From assembly GCF_003852425.1 (NCBI RefSeq), contig NZ_QAJN01000008.1, positions 332,137-396,136 of the forward strand: a DNA stretch of 64,000 nucleotides, in the 5' to 3' direction. The stretch's first letter is position 1. Every line of letters starts with the position of its first letter. Below the pieces are notes generated by a model that ran no database searches, had not been told where the DNA came from, and saw only the letters and a list, made by a program, of their open reading frames with translations. Both the position numbers and the translations under genes were made by a program. Source of the DNA: Paucibacter sp. KBW04. Lineage in GTDB: Bacteria > Pseudomonadota > Gammaproteobacteria > Burkholderiales > Burkholderiaceae_C. Shown in pieces: positions 27,473 to 37,948 of this stretch.

Positions 27473-27551
27473 GCCTGCCTGGGCAGAAATCGGTCGCCCC
27501 GGCTACCATCGGCGCCAGCTGATATGGCTGCGAACAACAAGGAGAGCTTGC

Positions 27552-28040
27552 ATGGCCCAGAGCGCGTTTGATTTCCAGGCGGTGTCTATCGATGGCAAAC
27601 CGGCCGATCTGGCCAGCCAGCGGGGCAAGGTCTTGCTGATCGTCAACACGGCCAGCGCCTGCGGCTTCACGCCGCAATTCAAAGGCCTGGAAACCCTGTG
27701 GCAGGACCTGCGCGATCAGGGCCTGGTGATTGTGGGCTTCCCCAGCAATGAGTTTGGCGGCCAGGACCCGGGCAGCAATGAAGAGATCTCGTCCTTTTGT
27801 GAGTTGAACTTCGGCGTCAGCTTTCCCATGATGGCCAAGGTCAAGGTCAACGGCGCCGATGCCCACCCGCTGTGGCAATGGCTGAAGGCGCAAAAGCCCG
27901 GCTTCCTGGGCACCGAAGGCATCAAGTGGAACTTCACCAAATTCCTGGTGGGCCGGGACGGCCAGGTCATCAAGCGCTACGCGCCGAATGACGCGCCGGA
28001 AAAGATCCGCGCCGATATCGAGGCCGCGCTCAAGGCCTGA
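27552..28040 (+). CDS. Glutathione peroxidase-family protein
   Basis: A 162-residue thiol peroxidase that reduces organic or hydrogen peroxide. The peroxidatic residue is Cys37 in VNTASACGFTPQ (cysteine, not selenocysteine). The family Gln (about 76) is in FPSNEFGGQDPGS, and the Trp lies in IKWNFTKFLV. No signal peptide, so it acts in the cytoplasm. AAGGAGA stands 5-11 bases before the ATG. It overlaps the convergent Crp/Fnr-type gene by 11 bp. Confidence 0.93.
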   Translation: MAQSAFDFQAVSIDGKPADLASQRGKVLLIVNTASACGFTPQFKGLETLWQDLRDQGLVIVGFPSNEFGGQDPGSNEEISSFCELNFGVSFPMMAKVKVNGADAHPLWQWLKAQKPGFLGTEGIKWNFTKFLVGRDGQVIKRYAPNDAPEKIRADIEAALKA

Positions 28041-28740
28041 AGCTCGGGGCTAGCCACAGCCGCCCGTAGCTGCGCCGCAGCTGGCCCTGCGCTTCCGCCT
28101 GGGCCAGCAATTGGTTGACGGTCTGGCGGGACAGACTTGCCTGCGCGGCCAGCTCGGCCTGGGTGGCGCGCAGCGCGATCCAGTCCCCCTGCGCCTTGAC
28201 CCGCTCCGCACGTTGGGCGGCGAGCTGCTGCAAAGCCATTTGAAAGCGCTCGGCCGCTGTGCGGTGCCGGGCCGCTTCCAGCAGCTTGAGATTGCCTTCA
28301 AAACGCTGGGCGAAATTGCGCATCAGGGCGCGCGCAAAACCGGGCCAGGCGTCCATCAAAAAGGCATAGGCCTCGGGGCCGATGACCAGCACCCGGCTGG
28401 CTTGCCGGGCCAGGGCCTCATAGCTGCTGGGTCGCTCGGTAACAAAAGCGGCCAGGCCGAAGAGCTGCAAGGGCTGCAGCAGCTCCAGCACCGAGACCTC
28501 GCCGTCCGGGCCGGTGAAGCGCGCCTCGATCTCGCCCTCCAGCACGGCGTAAAAAGCCCGCGTTGTTTGGCCTTGGCCGAACAGGCTGCGGCCCGGGCTC
28601 AGCTTGCGGCTGGGCATGAGCGGCTGGGCTTGCCTGAGCAGGGCTTCGGGCAGGGCCAGCTGCGGGAAGTTGTGGGCCAGTAGCTCGCGCAGAGGGCAAG
28701 CAGCTTCGGCGGCGCTGGCGGATTTGAAATGTGCGCTCAT
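28030..28740 (-). CDS. Crp/Fnr-family transcriptional regulator
   Basis: The 236-residue protein has a cyclic-nucleotide-binding-like N-terminal domain (about residues 30-150, with GRSLFGQGQTTRAFYAVLEG). A C-terminal winged HTH (ATQAELAAQASLSRQTVNQLLAQAEAQG) follows. The FNR iron-sulfur cysteine cluster is not present (one CPL near residue 16 only). The effector is unknown. A perfect 10-bp inverted repeat flanks the start codon (28723-28764) and could mark autoregulation. Divergent from the DUF2332 gene. Confidence 0.88.
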   Translation of the reverse strand: MSAHFKSASAAEAACPLRELLAHNFPQLALPEALLRQAQPLMPSRKLSPGRSLFGQGQTTRAFYAVLEGEIEARFTGPDGEVSVLELLQPLQLFGLAAFVTERPSSYEALARQASRVLVIGPEAYAFLMDAWPGFARALMRNFAQRFEGNLKLLEAARHRTAAERFQMALQQLAAQRAERVKAQGDWIALRATQAELAAQASLSRQTVNQLLAQAEAQGQLRRSYGRLWLAPSFRP

Positions 28741-28764
28741 TTGTCGGCTACTTTACATTTCAAA
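28723..28764. promoter_or_regulatory. Perfect inverted repeat over the Crp/Fnr start
   Basis: TTTGAAATGT at 28723-28732 and ACATTTCAAA at 28755-28764 are exact reverse complements separated by 22 bp. The left arm is inside the regulator gene, whose start codon begins at 28740, and the right arm is in the divergent intergenic gap. This could be two half-sites of an operator or an mRNA hairpin that hides the start. Confidence 0.5.
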
Positions 28765-28791
28765 CTTGGCCGGCCCACTAAGCTGAGGCGC

Positions 28792-29895
28792 ATGAACGAT
28801 AGCGATCAACTGCAGGTCTGGGCCCGGCGCTTCCGCCACTTTGCGCGAGTGGACTGCCCGCAGGACCCGCTTTATGTGGCGATCTGCGAGGCGATTGCCG
28901 ACACGCCCGAGCTGCTGGCATTGATGAGCTTGGCCCCGGCCGGCCAGGCCAAGGTCAATCTGCTGTTGGCCGCCATCCACGAACGGATCTTGGCCGATGC
29001 GCCGCATCAGTTGGCGGCCTACTTCCCCAGCGTCGGTGGCGCTCGAATGCCAGATCAGGCCTTGCCCGGCCTGCTGCTGGACTTTGTGCGTGCTCAGCGC
29101 CCGGCGATTGAAGCCCATCTGCGCCACAGCAAGACGCAGACGAATGAGATCGGCCGCTGCGCCGTGTTGTGGCCGGCGCTGCAACACATCGCTCGCCTGC
29201 GGGGCCGCGAGGCCCTGAGCCTGATCGACTTTGGCTGCAGCGCCGGCCTGAATCTGGGCGTGGAGCGCTACCACTACCGCTATTCCAAGTTCAGCCTGGG
29301 CGCGGCCCCCGGCCCCGGTGTGCCGGTGATCGAATGCGACTGGCTGGGCGAGGCTCCTGAGCCCAGGCCTCAAGCCTGGCGTTTGACGCAGCGTCTGGGG
29401 CTGGATCTATCGCCGCTTGATCTGCGTGAGGCATGGGCCCTGCGCTGGCTGCAAGCCTGCTTGTGGCCGCATGACCGCGAGCGGGCGCAGCGCCTGCAGC
29501 AGGCGGTGGCCTTGAGTCGCGGCCATGAGCCCGAGTTGCAGCAAAGCGCGGATGCCTTGGGTCTGCTGGAGCAGCGTCTGTTGCAAGAGCCGGCCTGGGC
29601 GGCCAGCCAGCCGGTCTTGTTCAATAGCTGGGTGCTTTACTACTTTGAGCCCGCAGCCCTGGCCCAGCACCGCGCCCGCGTGGCCGAGCTGATCTTGCGG
29701 CATGGCCTGGTCTGGCTCAGTGCGGAGTCGCCCTCGCAATGCCCGCCGGGTTTGCGGCCAGCGCCCCTGCTCGGCGGTTTGCAAGAGGACGCCGCCACCT
29801 TGTGGACCTTGCAATGGGCAGAAGCTGGGCGGCTGTGCCAGCAAGCCCTGGCCTGGTCGCACCCGCATGGGCGCTGGCTGCAGTGGTTGGCTTAG
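28792..29895 (+). CDS. DUF2332 family protein
   Basis: A 367-residue soluble protein matching DUF2332: the N-terminal ...WARRFRHFARVDCPQDPLYVAICEAIADTPELL, the PNLLLAAIHE-like segment and the SLIDFGCSAGLNLGVERYHY motif. Gly-rich motif DFGCSAGLN resembles a SAM-dependent methyltransferase motif I, so methyl transfer is possible but unproven. ATG 28792 follows GAGGCG. Ends directly at the left arm of a palindromic repeat. Confidence 0.83.
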   Translation: MNDSDQLQVWARRFRHFARVDCPQDPLYVAICEAIADTPELLALMSLAPAGQAKVNLLLAAIHERILADAPHQLAAYFPSVGGARMPDQALPGLLLDFVRAQRPAIEAHLRHSKTQTNEIGRCAVLWPALQHIARLRGREALSLIDFGCSAGLNLGVERYHYRYSKFSLGAAPGPGVPVIECDWLGEAPEPRPQAWRLTQRLGLDLSPLDLREAWALRWLQACLWPHDRERAQRLQQAVALSRGHEPELQQSADALGLLEQRLLQEPAWAASQPVLFNSWVLYYFEPAALAQHRARVAELILRHGLVWLSAESPSQCPPGLRPAPLLGGLQEDAATLWTLQWAEAGRLCQQALAWSHPHGRWLQWLA

Positions 29896-30007
29896 AGCGG
29901 CTAACAAAACTCTCCTGGCTGCGTTGTGTTGCCTTGCCGTACTTTTCGTACTGTCTGCGACAACACGCCTTGCCAGGACCGCTTCGCTGAGCTTTGTTAG
30001 CCGCTCT
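29894..30007. repeat. Quasi-palindromic intergenic element A
   Basis: AGAGCGGCTAACAAA (29894-29908) and its exact reverse complement (29993-30007) close a 114-bp element. Inner pairs TCCTGG/CCAGGA and GTGTTG/CAACAC and the core GTAC-TTTTC-GTAC (29939-29951) continue the symmetry with small offsets. It lies between the convergent DUF2332 and chemoreceptor genes and could end transcription from both sides. Confidence 0.75.
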
Positions 30008-30023
30008 TAGTTCAAACCAAGGT

Positions 30024-31589
30024 TTAGGCTCTGTGCCGCCCTTGTGAGCTGAGCTTGAAGACCTCCACCATCTCCAGCAGCGATTCCGCCTGGCGCCGTA
30101 GGCTTTCGGCCGCGGCGGCGCTTTCCTCCACCAGGGCAGCGTTTTGCTGGGTGGTCTTGTCCATCTGATTGACCGCCTCGCCCACCTGGGCGAAGCCTAT
30201 GCTTTGCTCGCCGCTGGCATGGCTGATCTCGGCCACGATCTGGGTCACCTGCTCGATGGCCTTGACCACCTCCTGCATGGTGTCACCCGCCTGGTCCACC
30301 AGCTCGGAGCCGCGCTCCACCCGCTCCACACTGGCGCTGATCAAGGTCTTGATTTCGCGAGCCGCCTCGGCCGAACGGCCGGCCAGGCTGCGCACCTCGC
30401 TGGCCACCACCGCGAAGCCGCGGCCTTGCTCGCCGGCGCGGGCCGCCTCGACGGCGGCGTTCAGGGCCAGGATATTGGTTTGAAAGGCGATGCCGTCGAT
30501 GACGCCGATGATGTCGGAGATCTGGCGGGAGCTGTCGTTGATGCCGCGCATGGTGTCCACCACCTGGGCCACGACGGCGCCGCCGCGCTGGGCCACGGCC
30601 GTCGCGTTCTGCGCGAACTGATTGGCCCGCTGGGCGCCTTCGGCATTGCGCTGGAACACGGCGGTCAGCTGTTCCATCGAGGCCGCCGTCTGCTGCAGGG
30701 CGCTGGCTTGCTCCTCGGTGCGTTGGCTCAGATCGCTATTGCCTTGTGAGATTTCGGCCGAGGCGGTAGCCACCGATTCGGAGTTGCGTCGCACGCCGGT
30801 GACCACCTGGGCCAGCTTGCTTTGCATGTCTTGCAACTGAGCCATCAGGCTGGAGGAGTCGCCGGGGCGCAGCTCGATGGGCGTGCTCAGGTCGCCGGCC
30901 GCCACGCCACGAGCCAAGGCCGCGGCCTCGGCGGGTTCGGCTCCTAGCTCGCTGCCGATGGAGCGCACCATCAGATAGCCAAACACCGAGGTCAGCAGCA
31001 GGCCCAGCAGGGTCGCGCCAACCGACAGGGCGCGTATGGTGTTGAAGCGCTGCTCGGCCTCCAGGTACTCGCGCTTGGCCTCGTCGAACTGCAGCTTGAC
31101 CAGAGCGGTGGCGATTTCGTTCAGCGATAGAAACAAGGGGGTGATCTTGGTGCGCAGCAAATCCGCGGCGGCGATATCGTCTTTGTCCCGCAAGGCCTTC
31201 AGCGCGGGGCTCAGAGCTTCTTGTACAAAGCGCTGGCGGCGTGCGGCGAACTCCTTGGCCAGGCCGACTTCTTCCTTCGTCAGCTCGGTGGCCATATAGG
31301 CGGCCCAGAGGCGGTCGATGGTGGCCACATTGGCCTCAATGTCGGCGATGTTCCGGCTGATGGTGGCGGTGTCGGCCACCGAGGCGGTGACGGCCAGGCG
31401 GTTGGATTGCACCAGCAGCTGGATCTGGCTCAGCTGGTTGACCGGCACCATGCGGTCGTCATAGACCCGGTGCAATGCGCCGTTGGATTGGCTGATGCCA
31501 TACATGCCCATGGCGCCCAAGATCATCAACAAGAACGAAGACAGACCCAGCAGCAAGAGCAGGCGGGTGGATATCTTTAACTGATTCAT
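30024..31589 (-). CDS. Methyl-accepting chemotaxis protein
   Basis: A 521-residue chemoreceptor. TM1 at about 10-30; periplasmic four-helix-bundle sensor (~35-185); TM2 ([21 protein letters not shown]); HAMP region; and the signalling domain with the highly conserved hairpin tip [25 protein letters not shown]. Adaptational Gln/Glu-rich regions ([17 protein letters not shown]) are present. The C-terminus lacks a CheR pentapeptide. It couples an unidentified periplasmic signal to CheA. GGGGAG precedes the ATG. No che genes in the window. Confidence 0.93.
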   Translation of the reverse strand: MNQLKISTRLLLLLGLSSFLLMILGAMGMYGISQSNGALHRVYDDRMVPVNQLSQIQLLVQSNRLAVTASVADTATISRNIADIEANVATIDRLWAAYMATELTKEEVGLAKEFAARRQRFVQEALSPALKALRDKDDIAAADLLRTKITPLFLSLNEIATALVKLQFDEAKREYLEAEQRFNTIRALSVGATLLGLLLTSVFGYLMVRSIGSELGAEPAEAAALARGVAAGDLSTPIELRPGDSSSLMAQLQDMQSKLAQVVTGVRRNSESVATASAEISQGNSDLSQRTEEQASALQQTAASMEQLTAVFQRNAEGAQRANQFAQNATAVAQRGGAVVAQVVDTMRGINDSSRQISDIIGVIDGIAFQTNILALNAAVEAARAGEQGRGFAVVASEVRSLAGRSAEAAREIKTLISASVERVERGSELVDQAGDTMQEVVKAIEQVTQIVAEISHASGEQSIGFAQVGEAVNQMDKTTQQNAALVEESAAAAESLRRQAESLLEMVEVFKLSSQGRHRA

Positions 31590-31745
31590 GACGACTCCCC
31601 AGACGACTTGTTGTCGCTCACGCGCGAACTAACTAGTTACGCGAGCGGGGTTATTTTGGGCGTATGTCGCACGCCCTGGCCTTGTCAATATTTACCCTTG
31701 GGCCTGCGCAGAATCGTCATCCGCAGCGGCTGGATCTGCCTTGCT

Positions 31746-33341
31746 TCAGCCCACTTTGTAGGCGCTGCGCGGGCCTTCAACGCCGGTTTGGCCGAGGGCG
31801 GAGACGACCAGGGCGTTCAGGCCCTCGGCCGGGATGACGATGTCGGGCCCGCTCAACAGGCTCCAACGCTCGCCGTGGCGGCACCAGACGAGGTAGCGGC
31901 GCGGGCTCTGCTCGGGCACCGGGGCGGGCGTGAAGCCCAGGCGCCAGGCCAGGGGCGGCACTGGCGTTGCGGCTTGAGCCGTGGCCTGCGCGCCGCCGGG
32001 GGAGGTGACCGACATCAGCAAGGCCGGTGGCAGGGCGGCGGCGGGTTTGGCCTCCAGCCAGGGCGTGGCCGGCACCAGGGCGGGCTCGGTGTAGACGCTT
32101 TTCTTCAGATGATCGGCCAGGCCGCGGCGGTTCTGGCGCAGGGCGATCATGCTGAAGTGGGCATGGCCGCTGCCTGGTGCTTGCGCGCGCTGCAGCTGGA
32201 TCTGGCCGCTGATCTCCTCGATGGGCCAGCTGTCTGCCTTGTCGGTCACCTTGCTGGTGAAGAGGCCGGGCCAAATATGGCGCTGCAAGGGGTTGAGGCC
32301 GCGCCAGCAGTTCAGCAGCACGCCAAAGGCCTGCGGTGGCTGGTTCATGGGCCAGTAGAGCTGGGGCACCAGATAGTCCATCCAACCTTGCTCCAGCCAA
32401 AGCTCCACATCGGCGTAGAGCTTGTCGTACTGGCTGAAACCGGCGATGCCGGCCGGGCGCAAGCTGGGCTTGGGCAGGCCGAAGGGGCTGATGCCGAAGC
32501 GCACCCAGGGCTTGCTGCTCTGGCGTATCGCCGTGTGGATGCGCTGCACCAGCTGGTCCACATTGCGGCGCCGCCAATCGGCGCGGGCCAGCGTGCCGCC
32601 GCCCTGCAGGTAGCGCTGCCAGCTGGGTTCGTCGGGGAAGTCGATCTCCTGCTTGGCGTTGGCTGGCTCGTTGACGGGGTAGGGGTAGAAGTAATCGTCG
32701 ATATGGATGCCGTCTACCGCATAGCGTTCCAGCACATCCTGGATGACGGCCAGGCTGTGGTCGGCCGCGGCTGGCTCGCCCGGGTCTATCCAGAGCTGGT
32801 CGCCGTAGCGCTTGACCCACTGCGGCTGGGTCTGGCTTACATGGCTGGCATGCGGTTCCGAGCGGGCCGTGGACTGGCGGGCCCGGAAGGGGTTGAACCA
32901 GGCATGCAGCTCCAGACCGCGCGCATGGGCCTCGCTGATCCACAGCGCCAGGGGGTCGTAAAAAGGCTCGGGCGCCTGGCCCTGCGTGCCGCTGAGGTAT
33001 TCGCTCCAGGGCTCCAGTTTCGAGTCGTAAAAAGCGTCGGCGCTGGTGCGGATTTGAAAAATGATGGCGTTGAGCTTGAGCGCCACTGCCGTGTCCAGCA
33101 AGGCGCGCATTTCTGCCTGCTGCTCGGCCGTGCTCAAGCCCTTGCGGCTGGGCCAATCGATATTCGCCACCGTCGCCACCCAGGCCGCGCGGAACTCACG
33201 CGGCACCGGCGGCGTCTGGCCGGCCAATTCGGGCGCTGGCGTCAGGCTCGGCACGGCCGGGCTGAGATGAAAAGGCGATCCGGCGCAGGCAGCCAAAGTG
33301 GCCGCGGCGGAGGAGGTCAGGAGGGTACGGCGGGTGAGCAT
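31746..33341 (-). CDS. GHL10/family 10 glycosyl hydrolase-like lipoprotein
   Basis: The ~531-residue exported protein starts MLTRRTLLTSSAAATLAAC: a twin-arginine signal combined with a lipobox (LAAC). The main domain (about 60-390) is the GHL10/DUF187 TIM-barrel found in YddW-like proteins (EFRAAWVATVANIDWPS, GIHIDDYFYPYPV, GISPFGLP). These are predicted glycoside hydrolases, possibly on peptidoglycan or polysaccharide. ATG 33341 is preferred over GTG 33371, which has no ribosome site and adds residues before the RR motif. A ~100-residue C-terminal region is unassigned. Confidence 0.82.
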   Translation of the reverse strand: MLTRRTLLTSSAAATLAACAGSPFHLSPAVPSLTPAPELAGQTPPVPREFRAAWVATVANIDWPSRKGLSTAEQQAEMRALLDTAVALKLNAIIFQIRTSADAFYDSKLEPWSEYLSGTQGQAPEPFYDPLALWISEAHARGLELHAWFNPFRARQSTARSEPHASHVSQTQPQWVKRYGDQLWIDPGEPAAADHSLAVIQDVLERYAVDGIHIDDYFYPYPVNEPANAKQEIDFPDEPSWQRYLQGGGTLARADWRRRNVDQLVQRIHTAIRQSSKPWVRFGISPFGLPKPSLRPAGIAGFSQYDKLYADVELWLEQGWMDYLVPQLYWPMNQPPQAFGVLLNCWRGLNPLQRHIWPGLFTSKVTDKADSWPIEEISGQIQLQRAQAPGSGHAHFSMIALRQNRRGLADHLKKSVYTEPALVPATPWLEAKPAAALPPALLMSVTSPGGAQATAQAATPVPPLAWRLGFTPAPVPEQSPRRYLVWCRHGERWSLLSGPDIVIPAEGLNALVVSALGQTGVEGPRSAYKVG

Positions 33342-33697
33342 GGGGAGGGGGCTGAGCGGGTGGAACTTCACAGCGAATGCATCAACGACACGAGAGTTCG
33401 TTCAAAACCCTATGTGCAGTGCCATCTATTGAAATCGGCAGGTCTATTGCGTTGAAATATTTCCAATAGCTGGTCTATTGCCTGCAATCTTCTCACTGCA
33501 TGCTACGTCGATCCAAAGTTCGGGCAGTTGCGCGAAGTTTTGCAGCCCTAGTCCGGCCAGAAATTATACCTTTGTCAACTGTAAGGCTTGACAGCTATTG
33601 GCAAGGAGAAATACTTTAGACCATCAGGCATCAACAAATTTGCATGGCGGGCCAATCGGTAAGGACGTCATTGCGTATCGATGAATGAGATTCGAAA
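33342..33697. other. AT-rich intergenic region upstream of the RHS gene
   Basis: 356 bp between divergent genes, AT-rich compared with its left neighbour. It holds three direct copies of TCTATTG (33425, 33443, 33474) and one inverted CAATAG (33464), plus the promoter candidate at 33588-33617. No gene was recognised. Confidence 0.6.
33588..33617 (+). promoter_or_regulatory. Candidate sigma-70 promoter for the RHS gene
   Basis: A perfect -35 TTGACA (33588-33593) is followed after 18 bp by TACTTT (33612-33617) as -10. The start codon is 80 bp downstream. TGTCAA just upstream (33573) forms an inverted repeat with the -35 box. Confidence 0.4.
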
Positions 33698-36600
33698 ATG
33701 AAAAAACAAATTTCCAGACGAGTGTTTGCACTCTTGCTTGTCAGTTTTATTTTTCAATCGCATGCTGTATTCGCTGGCGAAGAGCCTGAAAAACTACCGC
33801 CTGTCACAGTTATCGGAAAGCGACAAACAGTCTTTGAGAGCTTTGGTCTTCGTGGGAGTGTTTCGCTAAGTGGATCAGAAGGTAATCGACCGGCGATACT
33901 AGAGAGGGTTGTTATTACAGGCGCGCGACAAAATCCAGGAAGAAACCTGATGGCAAAGTTGATTGCTACAGGAAATTCTGACTTGGTTAGGGATTGCGGC
34001 AGTGCAACAAGAAACCCGGTGGTGATTCAGACCGGAGAGAAGTTTAAAATAGAAAAAGACTTTTCCGGAGGTGGGCTTTATGGGTTGGATTTGACGCGAA
34101 CCTATCGAAGCAAATATGGAAGGGGGTCATTTTTTGGGTCGAACTGGCAGTCAACATATGACTTTCCAAAATTGAGTCCTATGAGGGCGTGCAATCAAAG
34201 TGAAGGTCCGCTTGGTTGTGTTCCTCTTAAGGTGAACATGACTTGGCCTGATGGAACAGAATATAGTTTTGACTTGACCCTTGGTGAGTTGCCGGAGCGA
34301 GCAATTTATTTGTCTAAAAGATCAGCTGAGGCTGGTACTTTTGAGTACTTTGGTGGCGCTGTTTGGACCTTGACCCGGAATGGTAAAATTTATTTCTTTG
34401 ATGCGACGGGTTATATTTCTGAAATTGATTCTGAAGATGGGGTGCCACTTGTATATTTTGTGAGAGATCCAGGAAATCCGCAGCGGGTTGTGTCGGTGAA
34501 TAATGGTCGTGGGCAGCAAATTCAATTTATCTGGAACGGCGGAAAGGTCTCGCAGGTAAAAGATTCGAATGGAAATTCATGGGGGTATACATATAATTCT
34601 AATGGAATGTTAACTTCGGTTACTTCTCCTGGTCCATCGCCGGATGTGCGTAGTTACTATTATGAGGGCTCGTATGGAAGTTATTTGCTGACTGGTATTG
34701 GAATTAATGGGGTTCGCTACAGTTCATATGTATACGACTCTGATAGAAAGGTCGCAGTTAGTGCCTTGGCAGGAGATGTGGAAGTAGACCAGTTTGCTTA
34801 CAGCGGATTTGGTACAACGGTCACAAATAAATGGGGAATAAGCACTGACTATTCGTACGAAGCAATTTCAAGCCAGGATGGCTTTGGGTTGAGTGGCGTA
34901 TCTCGACAGGGTACGTCGGCGTGCGGTGCAGCTCAATCGAAGGTGGTTTATGACCAGAACGGCTATATGGATTATTCATTGGATTGGCGCGGTGTGAAGA
35001 CGGAGTTTAACTTTGATTCAAATGGAAAACTTTTGTCTAGAACCAGTGCGGCAGGCACTTCCGTAGCGGAAACTGAAGTCTTTAGTTGGCAAGGCGAACT
35101 CCTTCAAGGTATTGAATATAGCGATTCGAGCGGAGTTTTTGCAAGAAAGAGCTACACCTATGTACCAATGTCATCTGGTGCGGGTGGAGGTAATTTGGCG
35201 AGTGAAACACTGACCGACACATTGTCGGGGCAAAGTCGTCAAGTAATGTACTCATATTCCTACCAGACGGTTGCATATGTTCCATCTCTACGTTCGATTG
35301 TCGAAACGAGGACTTCGACTCTGGGCAATGAAGTTGTTACCCAACTGTATGACGCAGCTGGTAATCTCACGTCGTATGTTAATGAAAAAGGACATCAAGT
35401 TAGTTGGGGTAACTTTGATGGAATGGGACGGGCACGTCGAGTCGTCTGGGAAAATGGACAGGTAGCCGAAATATCCTTCGATGCAAAAGGATTGAAGACG
35501 AGTGAGTTGACTCATCTTCCGACTGGTGATCGTACCGTTTCTTATGTTTATGATCACGATAGAAACATTACTGATATCTATTTTCCGAATGGGCAGGCTA
35601 CTCGATTTAGATACAATGCTGCTTCAAAGTTAGAGCAGGTTGGGAATGCTCAAAATGAATTTTTGAGAATAGAGCAGCCTGCCGCTTCAATTATTGAAGC
35701 TCGGCAGATGACGGTAGGGCGAGCATTGCCGTCTTTTAGTGGTTCAAGTGTTTTTGCTACCTCTGCCAGCCAGTTCGTAAGTACGATTAAGTTCGACGGG
35801 GATGGCAGAGCTTGGAGAATTGTTGGAAATAATGGCCAGCAGACCGAATTTGGCTATGACGCCAACGGAAACCTCACCTCCCGCAGCGACGCCGCCGGCC
35901 ACACCAGCCATTACGAATACGACGCGCAAAACCGCCTGATCACCAGCGTCGCGCCAAACGGTGACACGACGCGCCTGCACTACAACGCCCGTGGCCAGCT
36001 GGAATATGTAGACGACCCTCGCGGCCTGCGCACCAGCTACACCTACAACGGCTTTGGCGACAAGCTCTCTCAAACCAGCCCCGACACCGGCACCACCAAT
36101 TACAGCTACGACAACTGGGGCCGCGTACTCACTGAAACCAAGGCCAGCGGCCAAGTCACCAGCTACGCCTGGGATGCCCTGGATCGAATGGTCTCCCGCA
36201 GCTCCGGCGGCGTGACCGAATCCTTTGGCTACGACGCCGGCACCTATGGCAAAGGCCGCCTCACCAGTGTCAGCGATGCCTCCGGTAGCACCAGCTACGA
36301 GTACAGCGCCGCAGGCGAGCTGACCAAACAAACCCAGGTCACGTCCGGCCAAACCTTGGTCACCACGTGGAGTTACGACGCTGCCGGCCGCCTCACCGGC
36401 ATGGGCTACCCCACCGGCTTGTCGCTGAGCTACAGCTACGACGCCTACGGCCGCCTGAGCGGCATCAGCAGCAACCACAGCGGCGGCTGGAGCACCCTGG
36501 CCAGCAACTTCCTGTACCAGCCCGCGACCGACCGCCGCTACGCCTGGCGCTTCGGCAACGGCCTGCCGCGCCTCATCACACTGGACACCGACAGCCGCGT

Positions 36601-37948
36601 CACCCAGCTCGACAGCCAAGGCGCCCACAAGCTCAGCTACGACTACAACAACAACGACACGATCTGGCGCATCAACGACCTCATCTACGGCAGCCAAACC
36701 AACACTTTGAGCTATGACGCCAACGACCGCGTCACGGCGGCCAGCAGCGGTGTGATGAACCACAGCTTTGCTTGGGATGCCGCCATCAACCGCAGCAGCC
36801 AAACTGCCGCCGGTGGCTACCTCAGCCACAGCGTGGCAGGAAATAGCAACCGCTTGTTGTCGGTGAACGGCGGGCAGTGGCGCAGTTTCGGGTACAACGC
36901 AGTTGGCAACGTCACCAGTGAGAGCCGCTGGGACGGCAGCCGCTCTTACGGCTACGACAACTTCAATCGGATGAACTCAGCGACCGTGAATGGAGCCGTC
37001 AATTTGTACATCCAGAATGCGTTCAATCAGCGCGTTATCAAGGCCACGCCGTCCACCTACACCCGTTACGTCTACGGCCCAGGCGGTGAACTCTTGGCGG
37101 AACTTGGCCCCAACACCACCAGCTATGTCTGGCTGGGCAGTGAGCTGCTGGGCCTGGTTCGCAATGGGCAGTTCTACGCCAGCCATAACGACCATCTGGG
37201 GCGGCCCGAAGTGATGACCAACGCAGCAGCCCAAGTGGCGTGGCGTGCGGTGAACACCGCCTTTGATCGGCAGGTGGTGCAAGACTCAATCGGCGGCATG
37301 AACATCGGCTACCCCGGTCAGTACTTCGACAGCGAGACGGGGTTGTGGAATAACTGGCATCGCTACTATGACGCGCAGCTGGGCAGGTATTTGCAGAGTG
37401 ATCCGATTGGGCTGGCGGGTGGCATCAATACGTATACATATGTCGATGGCAACCCGATCAGCTTGATTGACCCCACAGGCGAATTTGGTGTTCCCGGCGC
37501 AATCGCTGGCGGAATCATCGGCGGCGTCAGTGGCGGCCTTGGCGCAGCGGCAACTGGTGGCAGTGTTTGGCGCGGTGCCTTGCTAGGGGCGGCAAGCGGG
37601 GCATTTGTAGGCGGCACAGGTGCATGGATTGGGGCGTCAATTGCCGGACAAGTAGCCTTGCGTGCGGCGACCGGCGCCGTCGGGAATGCTGTCGGACAGA
37701 TGCAAGGTGTCGGTGACCCTTGCTTTTCGGGTGTGAACGTTGGCGCGATTGCGGGTTCCGCATTGGGTGGGGCGCTAGGCGGAGTCGTTTCACCAGGCGC
37801 TTGGGGCACCAAGTTTGCTGGCTCGATGGGGAGTCAAGTTGCGCAGCGAGCCGCCGCCGGGCTGCCGGGGTCTGGACTTTCGGCAACGGTTAGCTTGGCC
37901 GGGAATCGGATGGGCGCAAGCGACGCGAAATGTGGGTGCGGGAAATGA
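33698..37948 (+). CDS. Secreted RHS/YD-repeat protein with variable tip
   Basis: The 1416-residue protein begins with a Sec signal peptide (cleavage near residue 26), then a DUF6531-like region ([20 protein letters not shown]) and many YD repeats from about 280 to 1130 ([20 protein letters not shown] and similar). The RHS core [20 protein letters not shown] ends at DPTGEFG (about 1258-1264), and the last ~156 residues form a Gly/Ala-rich tip ending CGCGK. RHS proteins enclose polymorphic toxins in a beta-cage. DNA is AT-rich to about 35840 (residue ~714) and GC-rich afterwards. The export signal argues against T6SS delivery. Stop overlaps the next gene by 4 bp. Confidence 0.9.
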   Translation: MKKQISRRVFALLLVSFIFQSHAVFAGEEPEKLPPVTVIGKRQTVFESFGLRGSVSLSGSEGNRPAILERVVITGARQNPGRNLMAKLIATGNSDLVRDCGSATRNPVVIQTGEKFKIEKDFSGGGLYGLDLTRTYRSKYGRGSFFGSNWQSTYDFPKLSPMRACNQSEGPLGCVPLKVNMTWPDGTEYSFDLTLGELPERAIYLSKRSAEAGTFEYFGGAVWTLTRNGKIYFFDATGYISEIDSEDGVPLVYFVRDPGNPQRVVSVNNGRGQQIQFIWNGGKVSQVKDSNGNSWGYTYNSNGMLTSVTSPGPSPDVRSYYYEGSYGSYLLTGIGINGVRYSSYVYDSDRKVAVSALAGDVEVDQFAYSGFGTTVTNKWGISTDYSYEAISSQDGFGLSGVSRQGTSACGAAQSKVVYDQNGYMDYSLDWRGVKTEFNFDSNGKLLSRTSAAGTSVAETEVFSWQGELLQGIEYSDSSGVFARKSYTYVPMSSGAGGGNLASETLTDTLSGQSRQVMYSYSYQTVAYVPSLRSIVETRTSTLGNEVVTQLYDAAGNLTSYVNEKGHQVSWGNFDGMGRARRVVWENGQVAEISFDAKGLKTSELTHLPTGDRTVSYVYDHDRNITDIYFPNGQATRFRYNAASKLEQVGNAQNEFLRIEQPAASIIEARQMTVGRALPSFSGSSVFATSASQFVSTIKFDGDGRAWRIVGNNGQQTEFGYDANGNLTSRSDAAGHTSHYEYDAQNRLITSVAPNGDTTRLHYNARGQLEYVDDPRGLRTSYTYNGFGDKLSQTSPDTGTTNYSYDNWGRVLTETKASGQVTSYAWDALDRMVSRSSGGVTESFGYDAGTYGKGRLTSVSDASGSTSYEYSAAGELTKQTQVTSGQTLVTTWSYDAAGRLTGMGYPTGLSLSYSYDAYGRLSGISSNHSGGWSTLASNFLYQPATDRRYAWRFGNGLPRLITLDTDSRVTQLDSQGAHKLSYDYNNNDTIWRINDLIYGSQTNTLSYDANDRVTAASSGVMNHSFAWDAAINRSSQTAAGGYLSHSVAGNSNRLLSVNGGQWRSFGYNAVGNVTSESRWDGSRSYGYDNFNRMNSATVNGAVNLYIQNAFNQRVIKATPSTYTRYVYGPGGELLAELGPNTTSYVWLGSELLGLVRNGQFYASHNDHLGRPEVMTNAAAQVAWRAVNTAFDRQVVQDSIGGMNIGYPGQYFDSETGLWNNWHRYYDAQLGRYLQSDPIGLAGGINTYTYVDGNPISLIDPTGEFGVPGAIAGGIIGGVSGGLGAAATGGSVWRGALLGAASGAFVGGTGAWIGASIAGQVALRAATGAVGNAVGQMQGVGDPCFSGVNVGAIAGSALGGALGGVVSPGAWGTKFAGSMGSQVAQRAAAGLPGSGLSATVSLAGNRMGASDAKCGCGK

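Noticed and set aside
35744..36829. 361-codon minus-strand open frame inside the RHS gene
   Set aside because: It exists only in the GC-rich half of the RHS gene and is an Ala/Val repeat shadow of the YD repeats.
33698..37948. Type VI secretion effector
   Set aside because: The protein has a Sec signal peptide, and no VgrG, PAAR, Hcp or chaperone gene is present in the window.
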